The translations under genes were made by a program, and so were the position numbers. A stretch of 64,000 nucleotides of DNA from Aquimarina aquimarini (GTDB lineage: Bacteria > Bacteroidota > Bacteroidia > Flavobacteriales > Flavobacteriaceae): contig NZ_OMKE01000023.1 in the NCBI RefSeq assembly GCF_900299535.1, forward strand, positions 124,001 to 188,000, written 5' to 3'. Below are positions 17,968-26,415 of this stretch, in pieces. Below the pieces are notes generated by a model. It did not search any database, was not told where the DNA came from, and saw nothing but the letters and a program-made list of their open reading frames with translations. The number at the start of each line of letters is the position of its first letter. The stretch's first letter is position 1.

Positions 17968-18759
17968 ATGAATATAAATACATATTTAAATAGAATTGAA
18001 TATATAGGTACTACAAAAGCAACTTTGGTGGTGTTGAATAATTTGCATACCTGTCATTTATTACGAGTTCCTTTTGAGAATTTAGACATCCACTATAGAA
18101 CACCTATTCTTCTAGATTTAGAAATGATATATAACAAAATTGTAATCAAAAAAAGAGGAGGGTTTTGTTACGAACTCAATGGGTTGTTTTTTGAGCTGTT
18201 ACAAAATTTAGGATTCAATGTAAAAAGAGTATCTGCAAGAGTATATAATAGTACAAAAGATGTATATGGAGAAGAATTTGATCATATGGCGATCATTGCA
18301 GAGATAAATCAAGTAGAATATCTGGTAGATGTAGGGTTTGGGGAGTTTGTTCTTACACCTTTGAAACTAGAAATTAATAGTATACAAACAGATAGTAGAG
18401 GAGATTTTATAATAGAAAAATATGATAATGAATATTATAAGGTTTCAAAATTAGTTAAAAATAAAAAAATACCAGAATATATTTTTTCTAAAAAAGCTAG
18501 AGAAACAGAAGCATTTAGAGAAATGTGTAACTATCATCAAACAAGTTCAGATTCTCATTTTACACAAAAAAGGCTAATAAGTAAACTTTTGATGAATGGT
18601 AGGGTAACAATCTCAGGTAATAGTATTAAAATTACAGAAGAAGGAAAAGAAGTTTTACATCAACAATTTAAGGATGACAAAGAGTATGCTGATCACCTTT
18701 TAGAACATTTTGGACTGAATGATAAAGCTATAATCTCTACTACAAAAACAAGTTTTTAA
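17968..18759 (+). CDS. Arylamine N-acetyltransferase (NAT family)
   Basis: A 263-residue NAT-family enzyme, which moves acetyl from acetyl-CoA to arylamines, hydrazines or related amines through a Cys thioester. The complete catalytic triad is visible at normal spacing: Cys67 in RGGFCYELNG, His106 in FDHMAII, and Asp121 in LVDVGFGE. The N-terminal VPFENLDIHY motif is also typical. Length is as expected. Some NAT homologues work in natural-product assembly (amide synthases), so xenobiotic acetylation is not certain. The VanW-like gene follows after 27 bp and may share the transcript. Confidence 0.92.
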   Translation: MNINTYLNRIEYIGTTKATLVVLNNLHTCHLLRVPFENLDIHYRTPILLDLEMIYNKIVIKKRGGFCYELNGLFFELLQNLGFNVKRVSARVYNSTKDVYGEEFDHMAIIAEINQVEYLVDVGFGEFVLTPLKLEINSIQTDSRGDFIIEKYDNEYYKVSKLVKNKKIPEYIFSKKARETEAFREMCNYHQTSSDSHFTQKRLISKLLMNGRVTISGNSIKITEEGKEVLHQQFKDDKEYADHLLEHFGLNDKAIISTTKTSF

Positions 18760-18786
18760 AACAATAAATTATAAACAAAAGATAGT

Positions 18787-19593
18787 TTGAACGAAATAGA
18801 AAAACCCAAAAACAGAAGTCATTTAAGACAGTTGCTAGGAAAAGAATATTTTATTTTAAAACGCAGGCTACATTGGGTTTTTGGTAAAAAAAAGTTTTCA
18901 AAACAGCAAAACACAATAGATTTTGAACATTCTGTATTTAAGCACCAATCTTTGATCTTAAGACCACTCAAAGATGTAGATATGTATCTTCAAGAAAATA
19001 AACGTACTAATCTTGAATTAGCAATTAAGCATATAAATGGAGTAGAAATAAAACCTAATGAATATTTTTCTATATGGAAACTGGTAGGCAGACCCACAAA
19101 AAGAAAAGGGTATTTAGAAGGTTTGGTTTTAAAAAGTGGTAAAATAGATAAGGATACAGGAGGGGGATTATGCCAATTAGGAAATCTTCTTTTTTGGGTT
19201 TTTGCTCATAGTCCATTAACCGTTAAAGAACGATATCGACATGGTTTTGACGTTTTTCCAGATGTAAACCGCAAAGTTCCTTTTGGGGCAGGGGCAACGT
19301 TATCATATAATTATATTGATTTACAGATAAAAAATGAAACTAATAATAGTTTTGTAATTCAGCTATGGTTAGATGAAACTCATCTTAATGGAGAGTTATT
19401 GTCTAAAGAAAAAATGAATGGAGCATATAAAGTAGAAGAACGGAACCATCAAATTAAACAACAACTTTGGGGGGGATATTCAAGACATAACCAAATATTT
19501 AAAATTTGTACTACAGAAACATCTGAAACAGAAGAAATGATAGTAGAAAATCATGCTATTATGATGTATGAACCACTCCTTCCAAAAAAATAA
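18787..19593 (+). CDS. VanW family protein
   Basis: A 268-residue protein matching the VanW family, named after an accessory gene of VanB-type vancomycin resistance clusters; its biochemical role is unknown. The core signature is present: FSIWKLVGRPTKRKGY, then GGGLCQLGNLL with a conserved Cys, and an RHGFDVFPDVNRKVPFGAGAT block. No signal peptide or membrane span is evident. The start must be a non-ATG codon: an in-frame TAA lies 15 bp upstream of the TTG at 18787 and no ATG occurs before about residue 66, inside conserved sequence. This is not evidence of glycopeptide resistance, since other van genes are absent. Confidence 0.85.
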   Translation: MNEIEKPKNRSHLRQLLGKEYFILKRRLHWVFGKKKFSKQQNTIDFEHSVFKHQSLILRPLKDVDMYLQENKRTNLELAIKHINGVEIKPNEYFSIWKLVGRPTKRKGYLEGLVLKSGKIDKDTGGGLCQLGNLLFWVFAHSPLTVKERYRHGFDVFPDVNRKVPFGAGATLSYNYIDLQIKNETNNSFVIQLWLDETHLNGELLSKEKMNGAYKVEERNHQIKQQLWGGYSRHNQIFKICTTETSETEEMIVENHAIMMYEPLLPKK

Positions 19594-19648
19594 ATTAGAC
19601 TTTTTTTGATTGATAATATCTAAATGGTAAGTAAGAATATATAAAATA

Positions 19649-19691
19649 AAAACTACAATTTTTGTAGTTAACTACAAAAATTGTAGTTTTG
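19649..19691 (+). promoter_or_regulatory. 42-bp perfect palindrome overlapping the HxlR promoter (double operator)
   Basis: Bases 19649-19690 are a perfect palindrome with 21-bp halves and no spacer. Each half contains its own dyad, CTACAA-N3-TTGTAG (19653-19667 and 19672-19686), so the site reads as two tandem copies of one 15-bp operator. A consensus -7 box TAGTTTTG (19684-19691) and an upstream TTG (19662-19664, 19 bp before it) lie inside or at the edge of the palindrome. The HxlR start is 24 bp downstream. A dimeric repressor bound here would block its own promoter. Confidence 0.75.
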
Positions 19692-19714
19692 AGTGCTAAA
19701 TAAATCTTATTACT

Positions 19715-20041
19715 ATGAATGTTCCAATACCAGGAAAACCAGTTAGAGGTTCTCAATCAGGAAAACCAATAATGGCACTTTTTGATTTGTTAGGGAGACA
19801 TTGGTCTATGAATATCCTTTGGTGTTTAAAAGAAAACTCTCAATCATTTAATGAATTAGAAAAAAAATGTAACGGGATTTCACCTACTACACTTAATACG
19901 AGATTAAAAGAACTTCAAAAAACATTTATTATAGAAAAAGTTGTTGACGGGTATGCTTTGACAAAAATAGGAGATGAGTTGTTTGATCTCTTTGATCCTC
20001 TGAGGGCATGGTCTGAGAATTGGAAAAAAAAGTTTAACTAA
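19715..20041 (+). CDS. HxlR-family winged-helix transcriptional regulator
   Basis: A 108-residue HxlR/DUF24-type regulator. It has the family order: a helix with LLGRHWSMNILWCL, the recognition region FNELEKKCNGISPTTLNTRLKEL, the wing with VVDGYALTKIG, and a dimerisation helix with LRAWSENW. Cys33 in the first helix (WCLKE) and Cys47 in the second are candidate redox or electrophile sensors, as in the related regulators YodB and HypR. Whether they act so here is inference. The 42-bp palindrome just upstream is the probable autoregulatory operator. The YciI-like gene follows after 16 bp, so it is the likely co-regulated target. Confidence 0.9.
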   Translation: MNVPIPGKPVRGSQSGKPIMALFDLLGRHWSMNILWCLKENSQSFNELEKKCNGISPTTLNTRLKELQKTFIIEKVVDGYALTKIGDELFDLFDPLRAWSENWKKKFN

Positions 20042-20057
20042 AGAAACAGTACACATT

Positions 20058-20354
20058 ATGTTTATTATCAATTTTAATTTTATTAAATCAATTGAAGAAG
20101 TTAATACCATTACAGAAGCACATAGAGAATATGTATCTAAACAGTATGAAAATGATATTTTTATCATTGGCGGCCCAAAAAAACCACGTGATGGTGGTAT
20201 AGTGCTTGCACATTCTTGTTCTGAAAAAGAATTGCGAACTATTCTAGATAATGATCCTCTCATACTTAATGAGTTTGCTCATTATAGCTTGACAGAATTT
20301 ACTCCTTTGATGGCTACAAAAAAAATAGATTCTTATATTAATCAGCTTGGGTAA
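20058..20354 (+). CDS. YciI-like (YCII domain) protein
   Basis: A 98-residue protein with a YCII/dimeric ferredoxin-like fold. An early HREYV segment, then the loop IGGPKKPRDGGIVLA and the acidic segment LDNDPLILNEFAHY fit the family. His and Asp residues form the putative active site in YciI-type proteins. Members include 5-chloro-hydroxyquinol dehydrochlorinase and many small enzymes of unknown reaction. It lies 16 bp after the HxlR gene and ends before a strong terminator, so the two form a compact operon. A detoxification role is an inference from this pairing. Confidence 0.85.
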   Translation: MFIINFNFIKSIEEVNTITEAHREYVSKQYENDIFIIGGPKKPRDGGIVLAHSCSEKELRTILDNDPLILNEFAHYSLTEFTPLMATKKIDSYINQLG

Positions 20355-20427
20355 TACATATTTTATCTTTATTTGAAATAGAGGTTACCCAGCTATAACT
20401 TATTCAAAGTAGGAGTAAACCACTAGG

Positions 20428-20472
20428 CAGTATCCAAAATTTTGTATAAATAGAATTTTGGATACTGTTTTT
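20428..20472 (+). terminator. Terminator of the HxlR-YciI operon
   Basis: A perfect 14-bp stem (20428-20441 with 20454-20467) with a 12-nt loop, followed directly by TTTTT on the plus strand. It begins 73 bp after the YciI stop codon, a textbook intrinsic terminator. Confidence 0.85.
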
Positions 20473-20517
20473 GTAATCAGTAGTTTTTACCATCAAGTAA
20501 AACACATAAATATTAGT

Positions 20518-21174
20518 TTACATGTCTTGAGGAGTAACTAAGAGGACTTCTACACTTCCTCCTCTTTCTGAGCGTTGTACATTACAAATTCGTTCTGTTT
20601 GCGCAGGCCCCGTAGGTAAACTTGGACAAGGTGGATTACCTATTAATTGAATGCAATCTGTGCAATTTACAGGATATACCCCAGGATTACCTTTGTTCTC
20701 TTGCAATCCTCGGTTATAGATGGTATCAATAGGAGTTTTGGCAGGACCATAGTTCCACCCCAAATCTTTATCAACTTTCATCATCATGTAACAATTAACA
20801 CCATTTACACAACTGATGTCAAAGGCTTCAAAACAAGGTTCTTGTGGGTTTAATGTAAATTCAGCAATATTGGTTCCTGTTTTTCCCATATGAAAACTAG
20901 CATTGGGTACAGGGCATTGCGGTTCGATATAAAAACCAATGTTTCCACTAAAACATTGACCTTTGGGGTCAAACTCTTGTGATTTTTTTTTCTCTAAAAT
21001 AAACTTTCCCCTCAAGGAATTTACTTTTTCAAGAAAACTAAAATCATCAACACTTACTGGAATAGGGCAGCACTGGTTGGTACTGTTTTTTGCTGCAAAA
21101 GTTACAAATACCTCTACAGCGGCATCGGTTTGGTTGGTGACAGTTAATTTTGTGTAATTTGTTGTAATACCCAT
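20518..21174 (-). CDS. Cysteine-rich protein of unknown function, thaumatin-like in pattern
   Basis: A 218-residue protein with 14 cysteines and no signal peptide that I can see; the N-terminus begins directly with a beta strand (LTVTNQTDAAVEVFVTF). No family is certain. Several segments resemble plant and fungal thaumatin-like proteins in order and spacing: a beta-rich N-terminus, a TGTNIAEFTLN strand (compare the thaumatin TLAEFSLN strand) and FDISCVNGVNCYMMMKV (compare DVSLVDGFNLPM). Length also matches thaumatin-like proteins. The C-terminal third is Pro/Cys-rich with CTDC and PPCPSLPTGP. It stands alone on the minus strand, convergent with the HxlR operon. The call is a pattern-level suggestion only. 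Confidence 0.6.
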   Translation of the reverse strand: MGITTNYTKLTVTNQTDAAVEVFVTFAAKNSTNQCCPIPVSVDDFSFLEKVNSLRGKFILEKKKSQEFDPKGQCFSGNIGFYIEPQCPVPNASFHMGKTGTNIAEFTLNPQEPCFEAFDISCVNGVNCYMMMKVDKDLGWNYGPAKTPIDTIYNRGLQENKGNPGVYPVNCTDCIQLIGNPPCPSLPTGPAQTERICNVQRSERGGSVEVLLVTPQDM

Positions 21175-21440
21175 TATAATATGATTTTTGATTTGTAAGA
21201 AGTATGCTAATAGTACAAAGAATATTTGACGTCAATAAGAGTATAAATACCTGTTTTTAGGAGTATTTTTATCCATTTTATCGTAATTATTATGAGGTAT
21301 AACCATAGTATGTATGGTTTCTATCTTTGATACGATCAAAAATTAAGTAAGAAGTAGTATCAAATTATAAGTTGTTTAGTAGCCTTTAATTTGATGATTT
21401 TTAGGTAATAATGTATCATTTATTTGATATAGGTAGTATA

Positions 21441-22193
21441 TTATATTGAATGATTAGAAGAAGTTTCTAATTGTGTTTTATATACTAGCTGTGTATCTGT
21501 ATCAAGAATTAGAAGTCCTTGATTCACAGTGTCTAATTGTTTTATTATTTCACCATTATTATTCCATACAGAACTTTTTCCTGCACAATCATATTCCCCT
21601 GATTTACCGACAAAATTAGCCATTAAAGCACTCATTTTGTACTTTTTTGCAATAGCACCAATTCTATTTAAATCTTTATCAACTCCACTTACAGAATTAA
21701 GCACACTAGCGATATAAATAGAAGCACCATCTTCAAAAGCTTTTTCAGAATGTGCATCTACAGAAGTTTCATAACAAATAGCAAGAGCTATTTTTTTGTT
21801 TTTTAATGTAATAGGGGATAAGTTTTGTCCTGTCACAAAATGTGTTTCTTCTCCTGGATGTAAATACTGTTTAGAGTATGTTTTTCTAGGCTTATTTGGT
21901 TCAAAGATAACCATACTGATGCATACACCAGCTTCACTTTTTGTAGGTAACCCAGCTCCAATAATAATTTTTTTTGCAGTACTAATGTCTTGTAATACAT
22001 CTAATTTTTTATCATTTTGTGTAGTAGAAAGTTGATTTGCAAGCGCTGGCTCATATCCTGTTAATGAAAGTTCAGGAAAAATGATGATATCAGCACCTTT
22101 TTGAATAGCTAGATCAATTAGATTTTTATGATTTTGGATGTTTTTTGTGATTTCTCCTTTAATAGGAATTGTTTGGGCTACACAAATTTTCAT
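21441..22193 (-). CDS. Nitrilase-superfamily carbon-nitrogen hydrolase
   Basis: A 250-residue member of the nitrilase superfamily with the full catalytic set: Glu41 in FPELSLTGYE, Lys108 in YSKQYLHPGEE and nucleophile Cys140 in LAICYETS. These enzymes hydrolyse amides or nitriles, or act as N-carbamoyl hydrolases or glutaminase domains. Its size and sequence are closest to small amidase-type members, not true nitrilases. No signal peptide is present. The gene is isolated, with long non-coding flanks, so context gives no substrate. Confidence 0.9.
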   Translation of the reverse strand: MKICVAQTIPIKGEITKNIQNHKNLIDLAIQKGADIIIFPELSLTGYEPALANQLSTTQNDKKLDVLQDISTAKKIIIGAGLPTKSEAGVCISMVIFEPNKPRKTYSKQYLHPGEETHFVTGQNLSPITLKNKKIALAICYETSVDAHSEKAFEDGASIYIASVLNSVSGVDKDLNRIGAIAKKYKMSALMANFVGKSGEYDCAGKSSVWNNNGEIIKQLDTVNQGLLILDTDTQLVYKTQLETSSNHSI

Positions 22194-22633
22194 AGAGGGA
22201 AGTCTTTTTTTTAAAGAATGTAACGATATACGTTTTACTATTACCGATTCGAAGTTACTATAATACTATGATTTTAATATAGAAAATATAGAAAATATAT
22301 AAAATATATAAATAATTTTGTCATTTGTTACTTGTAATAAAAACTCATATTATAGTAATCAGATTATATCTTTTTTTATCTGAATACAACAACATTTTGA
22401 TACTCAGAAAACAAAATGAAATAATAACCAACGCCAGAAATTTATTACTAACTACATTTTTTTTGGCAATTAGTAATAAGACACTTGTTATGGTACCTTG
22501 AACTTATCCAACTAATATTATAAGATCAAATAATGAGAATTGGTTTTCCAAATTAAATGCAAGTAGTTAAAAAAAAACGATTATAACAGTGTGGCTTGTT
22601 GATAGTGTATTATATTTTTGCTTTATAAAAAAC
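22194..22633. other. Non-coding interval between the nitrilase-like and GNAT genes
   Basis: 440 bp of strongly AT-rich DNA with no supportable gene. It holds a short run of near-identical AT repeats (about 22280-22315, units resembling AGAAAATAT and ATAAAATAT). It also has an 11-bp inverted repeat with a long loop (22255-22265 with 22348-22358). A 10-bp inverted repeat (22442-22451 with 22470-22479) might terminate the minus-strand GNAT gene. No RNA gene is recognised. Confidence 0.45.
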
Positions 22634-23134
22634 TTAGTTACTTTCTTCCCAATCTTTATTAGCTAGTACGATAGAAGTTTCAATCTGTCTTTCTGGTATT
22701 GACCAATAGGTTTGTAACAATTTATTTTTTTCTACACCTGATATTTGGTAAAAACCATGTTTTATATAAAAGCTAATAGCCCAAGAAGCATCGGCCCATG
22801 TTCCTATGAGAATTGGTGTTTTTGCGGCATCAGTTAAATGTTTTAATAGTTTTCCACCGATACCTTTTTGTCTAGCAGAGGTTCTTACATATGCATGACG
22901 AATAAGAGCGACCTCATTTTTAAACTGAATACCCATTACTCCCAAAATTTGATTTTCTTCTGTGTAATTCCAAAATTCTACTCCTTCGTTTATCTGTGTT
23001 GTCAATTCTTCTTTTGACATATACGGTTCTTTCCATCTATCAGCTGGAATGATTCCTTTGTATGCTATCGAGGCATCGTTTATTATCTCATAAATGGTAT
23101 CAAAATCCTTTTTGTGATTACTCTTAAGTATCAT
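22634..23134 (-). CDS. GNAT-family N-acetyltransferase
   Basis: A 166-residue GCN5-related acetyltransferase. The acetyl-CoA binding motif A region is visible as VRTSARQKGIGGKLLKHL (R-x-x-G-I/G-G-K/L pattern). It is preceded by the strand NEVALIRHAYV and followed by a C-terminal segment with the Tyr-containing FYIKHGFYQISG typical of the fold. Substrates range from small amines to proteins and cannot be predicted. The gene stands alone on the minus strand. Confidence 0.88.
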   Translation of the reverse strand: MILKSNHKKDFDTIYEIINDASIAYKGIIPADRWKEPYMSKEELTTQINEGVEFWNYTEENQILGVMGIQFKNEVALIRHAYVRTSARQKGIGGKLLKHLTDAAKTPILIGTWADASWAISFYIKHGFYQISGVEKNKLLQTYWSIPERQIETSIVLANKDWEESN

Positions 23135-23486
23135 TCTTTGTTTTTATTTTAAATATATGGTAACTATTCAAATAATTCGAAGCAGAATAAAACACCAAAG
23201 CAATGTAGCTTTCTATGTCTCATTCTAATGTATAATTAGTAAGAAATACAAATGTTTTTTTGGTAGTAACCAAAGGTAGTTAATTCATCTATAGAAGACA
23301 AACCCCTATTTATGTCTTTAAATTATATTTTTAGGCTGTTTTGATAATAAAGTAACTTGTTTCTCTTATAGAATATTTAACGGCATAATTGGTATGTAGA
23401 TAAAAAATAAATGTAAAAACCTTAAAATAAAGATTCTATATAAGTTTATCAAAACTAGATTAATTTTATTATAAGACAAGCATAGC
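23135..23486. other. Non-coding interval between the GNAT and methyltransferase-like genes
   Basis: 352 bp of AT-rich sequence in which I see no gene, no strong hairpin and no recognisable RNA. It holds the upstream region of the GNAT gene and the downstream region of the minus-strand gene at 23487. Confidence 0.45.
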
Positions 23487-24509
23487 TCATGATTTTTGAC
23501 TAACAATTTGATATTCAAACCTTGGCTGTTTATCTATTTTATAGCTACTTTTTATAATAATATCATTTTGTTTTTTTTCTGAAATATTATCGATAATGAG
23601 GGGTAGGGTTAATCCACTTTCTTGAGTTCTTAGAGTTTGATTCCCGAAGATATTAATTTCTGTAAGTAGTAGTAACAAATCAGAGTTTTTGATGGAGGAT
23701 TTTTTTAGGATAGAACTAACTTCATCAAAACTACTATTTTCTATTTCAGTATTTGTATTGATATAAGAGTTTAGTGCTTCTTTGCTGACTTCAAATATTT
23801 TGACTGCTTTTTTATAATCTTCTTTTTTTATTTCTTCAATAGGAATTCCTGTAGTTTTATGACCAAGAAAAATTTCTATTTTTTCGGGGATAAATAATGT
23901 AGATTGACTGGATTGTCTCATTAAGTTCAAAAAGATAGATACTTGTGGTTCTCTTGCTAATCCTGCTTGCATGGTCTCACTTATGATAATATCAAAACTT
24001 TTGGAATGAGGTATTTGATATTTTGTAGCATTTTGGTGAATTAATTCTATTGTATGTTTATCCAATTCTAGTTTTGCAAGAATTTTTTTTAATGCATGTA
24101 AACTTGTTGAGTTTATGTCCATCAGGGTATACTTGATATTTTCTTTAGAAAACCGTAACATGCTTGGCAAGAGCAAAGCGGCAAAAGGTCCTGTCCCAGC
24201 ATAGAGGATATGTATGTTTTGGTTGGATTGTGTAAGCAAGCTGTTGATTGCATTATATGTTCCCAAAATAAATTGCTTTGTTCTCATAAAATCATCAATA
24301 CAATTAGCGGCAGGGATAGTAGCAAGCGCTTTTCCTTTGGTTGTATGTATATGTTGATTACATTCTTCTTTATCAATATCCAATTCTGAAAGTTGTAAGA
24401 GTAGTTTTTTGTATTTTTTTGATGCTGAGGCTAAAGCAAGAGACGTATTATCATTATTTTCTAGAAATATAGATGTTATTTCAATAATCTCTCTGTTATG
24501 ATCATTCAT
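23487..24509 (-). CDS. Probable class I SAM-dependent methyltransferase, PRMT-like
   Basis: A 340-residue protein. The middle carries a methyltransferase motif I variant, ILYAGTGPFAALLLP, then an acidic strand end (YTLMDIN) that would hold the SAM ribose. The segment FDIIISETMQAGLAREP resembles the double-E region of protein arginine methyltransferases. The N-terminal about 95 residues are helical and the C-terminal part may form a beta domain, also PRMT-like. The target is unknown. The SAM-binding call is solid at motif level, the PRMT resemblance weaker. The gene is isolated. Confidence 0.7.
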   Translation of the reverse strand: MNDHNREIIEITSIFLENNDNTSLALASASKKYKKLLLQLSELDIDKEECNQHIHTTKGKALATIPAANCIDDFMRTKQFILGTYNAINSLLTQSNQNIHILYAGTGPFAALLLPSMLRFSKENIKYTLMDINSTSLHALKKILAKLELDKHTIELIHQNATKYQIPHSKSFDIIISETMQAGLAREPQVSIFLNLMRQSSQSTLFIPEKIEIFLGHKTTGIPIEEIKKEDYKKAVKIFEVSKEALNSYINTNTEIENSSFDEVSSILKKSSIKNSDLLLLLTEINIFGNQTLRTQESGLTLPLIIDNISEKKQNDIIIKSSYKIDKQPRFEYQIVSQKS

Positions 24510-24694
24510 TTGACTAGTTTTTATAGAAAATGTTTAGTGAGAATCCAAGTGTAATTCATTCTAGTTTGACTAATGAAGAAAACAATACATCCCTAAAAAT
24601 AGAAAATTAACATCTATTTTACATACTCATTTTTATAAAAAATAAAGAAGTATCTTTTGCAGAATGTTCAAAGTATAATTGGCGTAAGTAGACA

Positions 24695-24725
24695 AAAAGC
24701 ACAACCTATAGTTGATTGTGCTTTT
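24695..24725 (-). terminator. Terminator of the carboxymuconolactone decarboxylase-family gene
   Basis: A 10-bp stem (24695-24704 with 24716-24725) with an 11-nt loop, followed on the minus strand by TTTTT (the last four bases pair in the stem). It sits 20 bp after the stop codon of the minus-strand gene at 24746. Confidence 0.75.
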
Positions 24726-24745
24726 ATAATTAAGGATATGTACCT

Positions 24746-25285
24746 TTAAATAAATTTCTGGAATGATTTATCAACAGGAGTGCTAGCAATGTGATTTGTA
24801 TAGTTACTGATTACTTTTTGAGCCAATCCTAAAATTATTTCTAAGACTTGGTGTTCTCCATAACCAGTATCATAAAAAGATTGAAGTTCTGAATCAGAAA
24901 TATGCCCTCTATTTCTTACTATAGAAAGTGTGGTATCATGAAGAGCTTGTAACTTTTTGTTTGGCATAACTTCTTTGTTACGAAGTGCTTCAGTTAATGC
25001 GGGATCAACTTTCATCATATGTGCAATACCTGTATGTGCAGGGATGCAATAAGAGCATTCGTGTTCTACATTTATTGTTTGCCAAACTACGGTTAATTCT
25101 TCATTAGTAAATGACGTATTTTGAAAGGATTGATGGAGTGTTTTGTAAATTTTTAATAAGTCAGGCACTTCCGCAAGAACCCCATGAAGATTGGGGAGCA
25201 TTCCAAAAGATTTTATAGAATTTTCTAAAATAGTTTTACTCTCCTGTGGAGCAGATTCAACGGTGTGAATTTTTAATGTACTCAT
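24746..25285 (-). CDS. Carboxymuconolactone decarboxylase / AhpD-like family protein
   Basis: A 179-residue all-helical protein of the CMD/AhpD family. The redox motif is intact: ECSYCIPAHTG with Cys77, Cys80 and His84, the arrangement used by AhpD for alkylhydroperoxidase activity. The N-terminal part (FGMLPNLHGVLAEVP) is also typical of peroxidase-related members. A role in peroxide or organic hydroperoxide removal is likely from the CxxC-x3-H set, but the physiological partner is unknown. It is a single-gene unit with its own terminator. Confidence 0.88.
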   Translation of the reverse strand: MSTLKIHTVESAPQESKTILENSIKSFGMLPNLHGVLAEVPDLLKIYKTLHQSFQNTSFTNEELTVVWQTINVEHECSYCIPAHTGIAHMMKVDPALTEALRNKEVMPNKKLQALHDTTLSIVRNRGHISDSELQSFYDTGYGEHQVLEIILGLAQKVISNYTNHIASTPVDKSFQKFI

Positions 25286-25776
25286 AATTTTAATTTTGTT
25301 TTATTCGTTATTTGAAACTAAACAATCGCTTAGTTTTTGGATAAAAAAACAGTAATACTTTCAAATTTTAATAGAATGATTAATAAGCTGTGTGATATAC
25401 ATAGTGCAAGTTTTATATTGGTATTTATGCATTGGATATTCCATCACTATTGTATAATCTTTTGTTATTATGTTTCTTATTCTGAATGATATTTTATAAG
25501 TATTTTTTTATTCATCATCAAAACTAAGCAACTGCATAGAAATAAAAAATATTTTAACATTTCTTTTAATTCATTTTGTACCATAGAAAACCTACTATGA
25601 TTTGTAACTATTATAGAAACAATTGTTTTACTGCATTTTTTACAGATAAAATATAATTGGTATATTTTATTGATTAGGTTTTGTTGTCTAGTCTTAAACA
25701 ATTTTTATAGATTGCTTAAGACTAGATAAATAAATTGGATGAGCGTATTAAGAGCTCACATAGTGGGTACACCAAC
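25286..25776. other. Non-coding interval upstream of the AhpD-like gene
   Basis: 491 bp between two minus-strand genes. It contains the terminator of the PEBP-family gene at 25687-25726. A 74-codon minus-strand frame (25477-25701) starts inside that terminator and has no protein-like features, so I do not call it. The remaining sequence is AT-rich and shows nothing I recognise. Confidence 0.5.
25687..25726 (-). terminator. Terminator of the PEBP-family gene
   Basis: A 16-bp stem (25687-25702 with 25711-25726) with one mismatched (wobble-type) position and an 8-nt loop. It lies 51 bp after the stop of the minus-strand gene at 25777. It is long and stable, though without a long T run. Confidence 0.65.
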
Positions 25777-26325
25777 CTATCTTTGGTAATATGCTATAAT
25801 ACTAGCTTTTTCTATTGTATTATTATGTAGATAATACCCAACTACAGCAGGGTTTGTATCTTGATCAAGTCCGAGTTTATCAGTTTTTAGGGCGTATACT
25901 GTGATGATATATTGGTGTAGCCCATGACCTTCTGGCGGACAGGGACCCCCATATCCTTTTTTTCCATAATCAGTACTGCTTTGGATCGCTCCTTTTGGGG
26001 CTAATTTTACATCTATATTACCTGCATTTGACACCAATTGATTGATGTTTGAAGGAATATCAAATACAAGCCAGTGCCACCATCCACTTCCTGTTGGTGC
26101 ATCAGGATCATACATAGTGATGGCAAAACTTTTGGTTCCTTCAGGAGCGTTTGTCCATGATAATTGTGGTGATTCATTTTTTCCAGTACAACCAAAACCG
26201 TTGAATTCTTGTGATTTTATGGCTTGCCCTCCTAAATCTTTACTGGTAAGTGTAAATGTATTTTGTGCAAATGCACTGGTTGAAATAAGAATTAGTATTC
26301 TTAAAATCATATTTATTTTTTTCAT
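25777..26325 (-). CDS. Exported YbhB/YbcL-family (PEBP-like) protein
   Basis: A 182-residue protein of the phosphatidylethanolamine-binding-protein family (bacterial YbhB/YbcL). A signal peptide ends near residue 20 (AFAQ). The family signature follows: SPQLSWTNAPEGTKSFAITMYDPDAP, then WWHWLVFDIP, then GPCPPEGHGLHQYIITVYAL. The DPDAP and GHGLHQY segments form the anion-binding pocket in known structures. Bacterial members have no agreed function. It is a single-gene unit just upstream (on the minus strand) of its own terminator; an AraC-type regulator gene lies about 90 bp away in the same direction. Confidence 0.9.
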   Translation of the reverse strand: MKKINMILRILILISTSAFAQNTFTLTSKDLGGQAIKSQEFNGFGCTGKNESPQLSWTNAPEGTKSFAITMYDPDAPTGSGWWHWLVFDIPSNINQLVSNAGNIDVKLAPKGAIQSSTDYGKKGYGGPCPPEGHGLHQYIITVYALKTDKLGLDQDTNPAVVGYYLHNNTIEKASIIAYYQR

Positions 26326-26415
26326 AATCTTTGAAGTTTTAAATGTTACTGCAAAATTAATAAGTAGTTCTCTAAATTTAGAATAGAAGATAGTTCAAAA
26401 AATATAGTAAAAAGG

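Noticed and set aside
18787-19593. Vancomycin resistance determinant
   Set aside because: VanW-family proteins occur widely without resistance; no vanHAX, vanRS or vanY genes are nearby.
22255-22358. A long inverted repeat as a mobile element end
   Set aside because: The arms are only 11 bp of AT-rich sequence with an 82-nt loop, which is expected by chance in such DNA.
25477-25701. A 74-codon minus-strand open frame
   Set aside because: It starts within the terminator hairpin of the PEBP-family gene, has no recognisable motif and an AT-driven Lys/Ile/Phe-rich composition.
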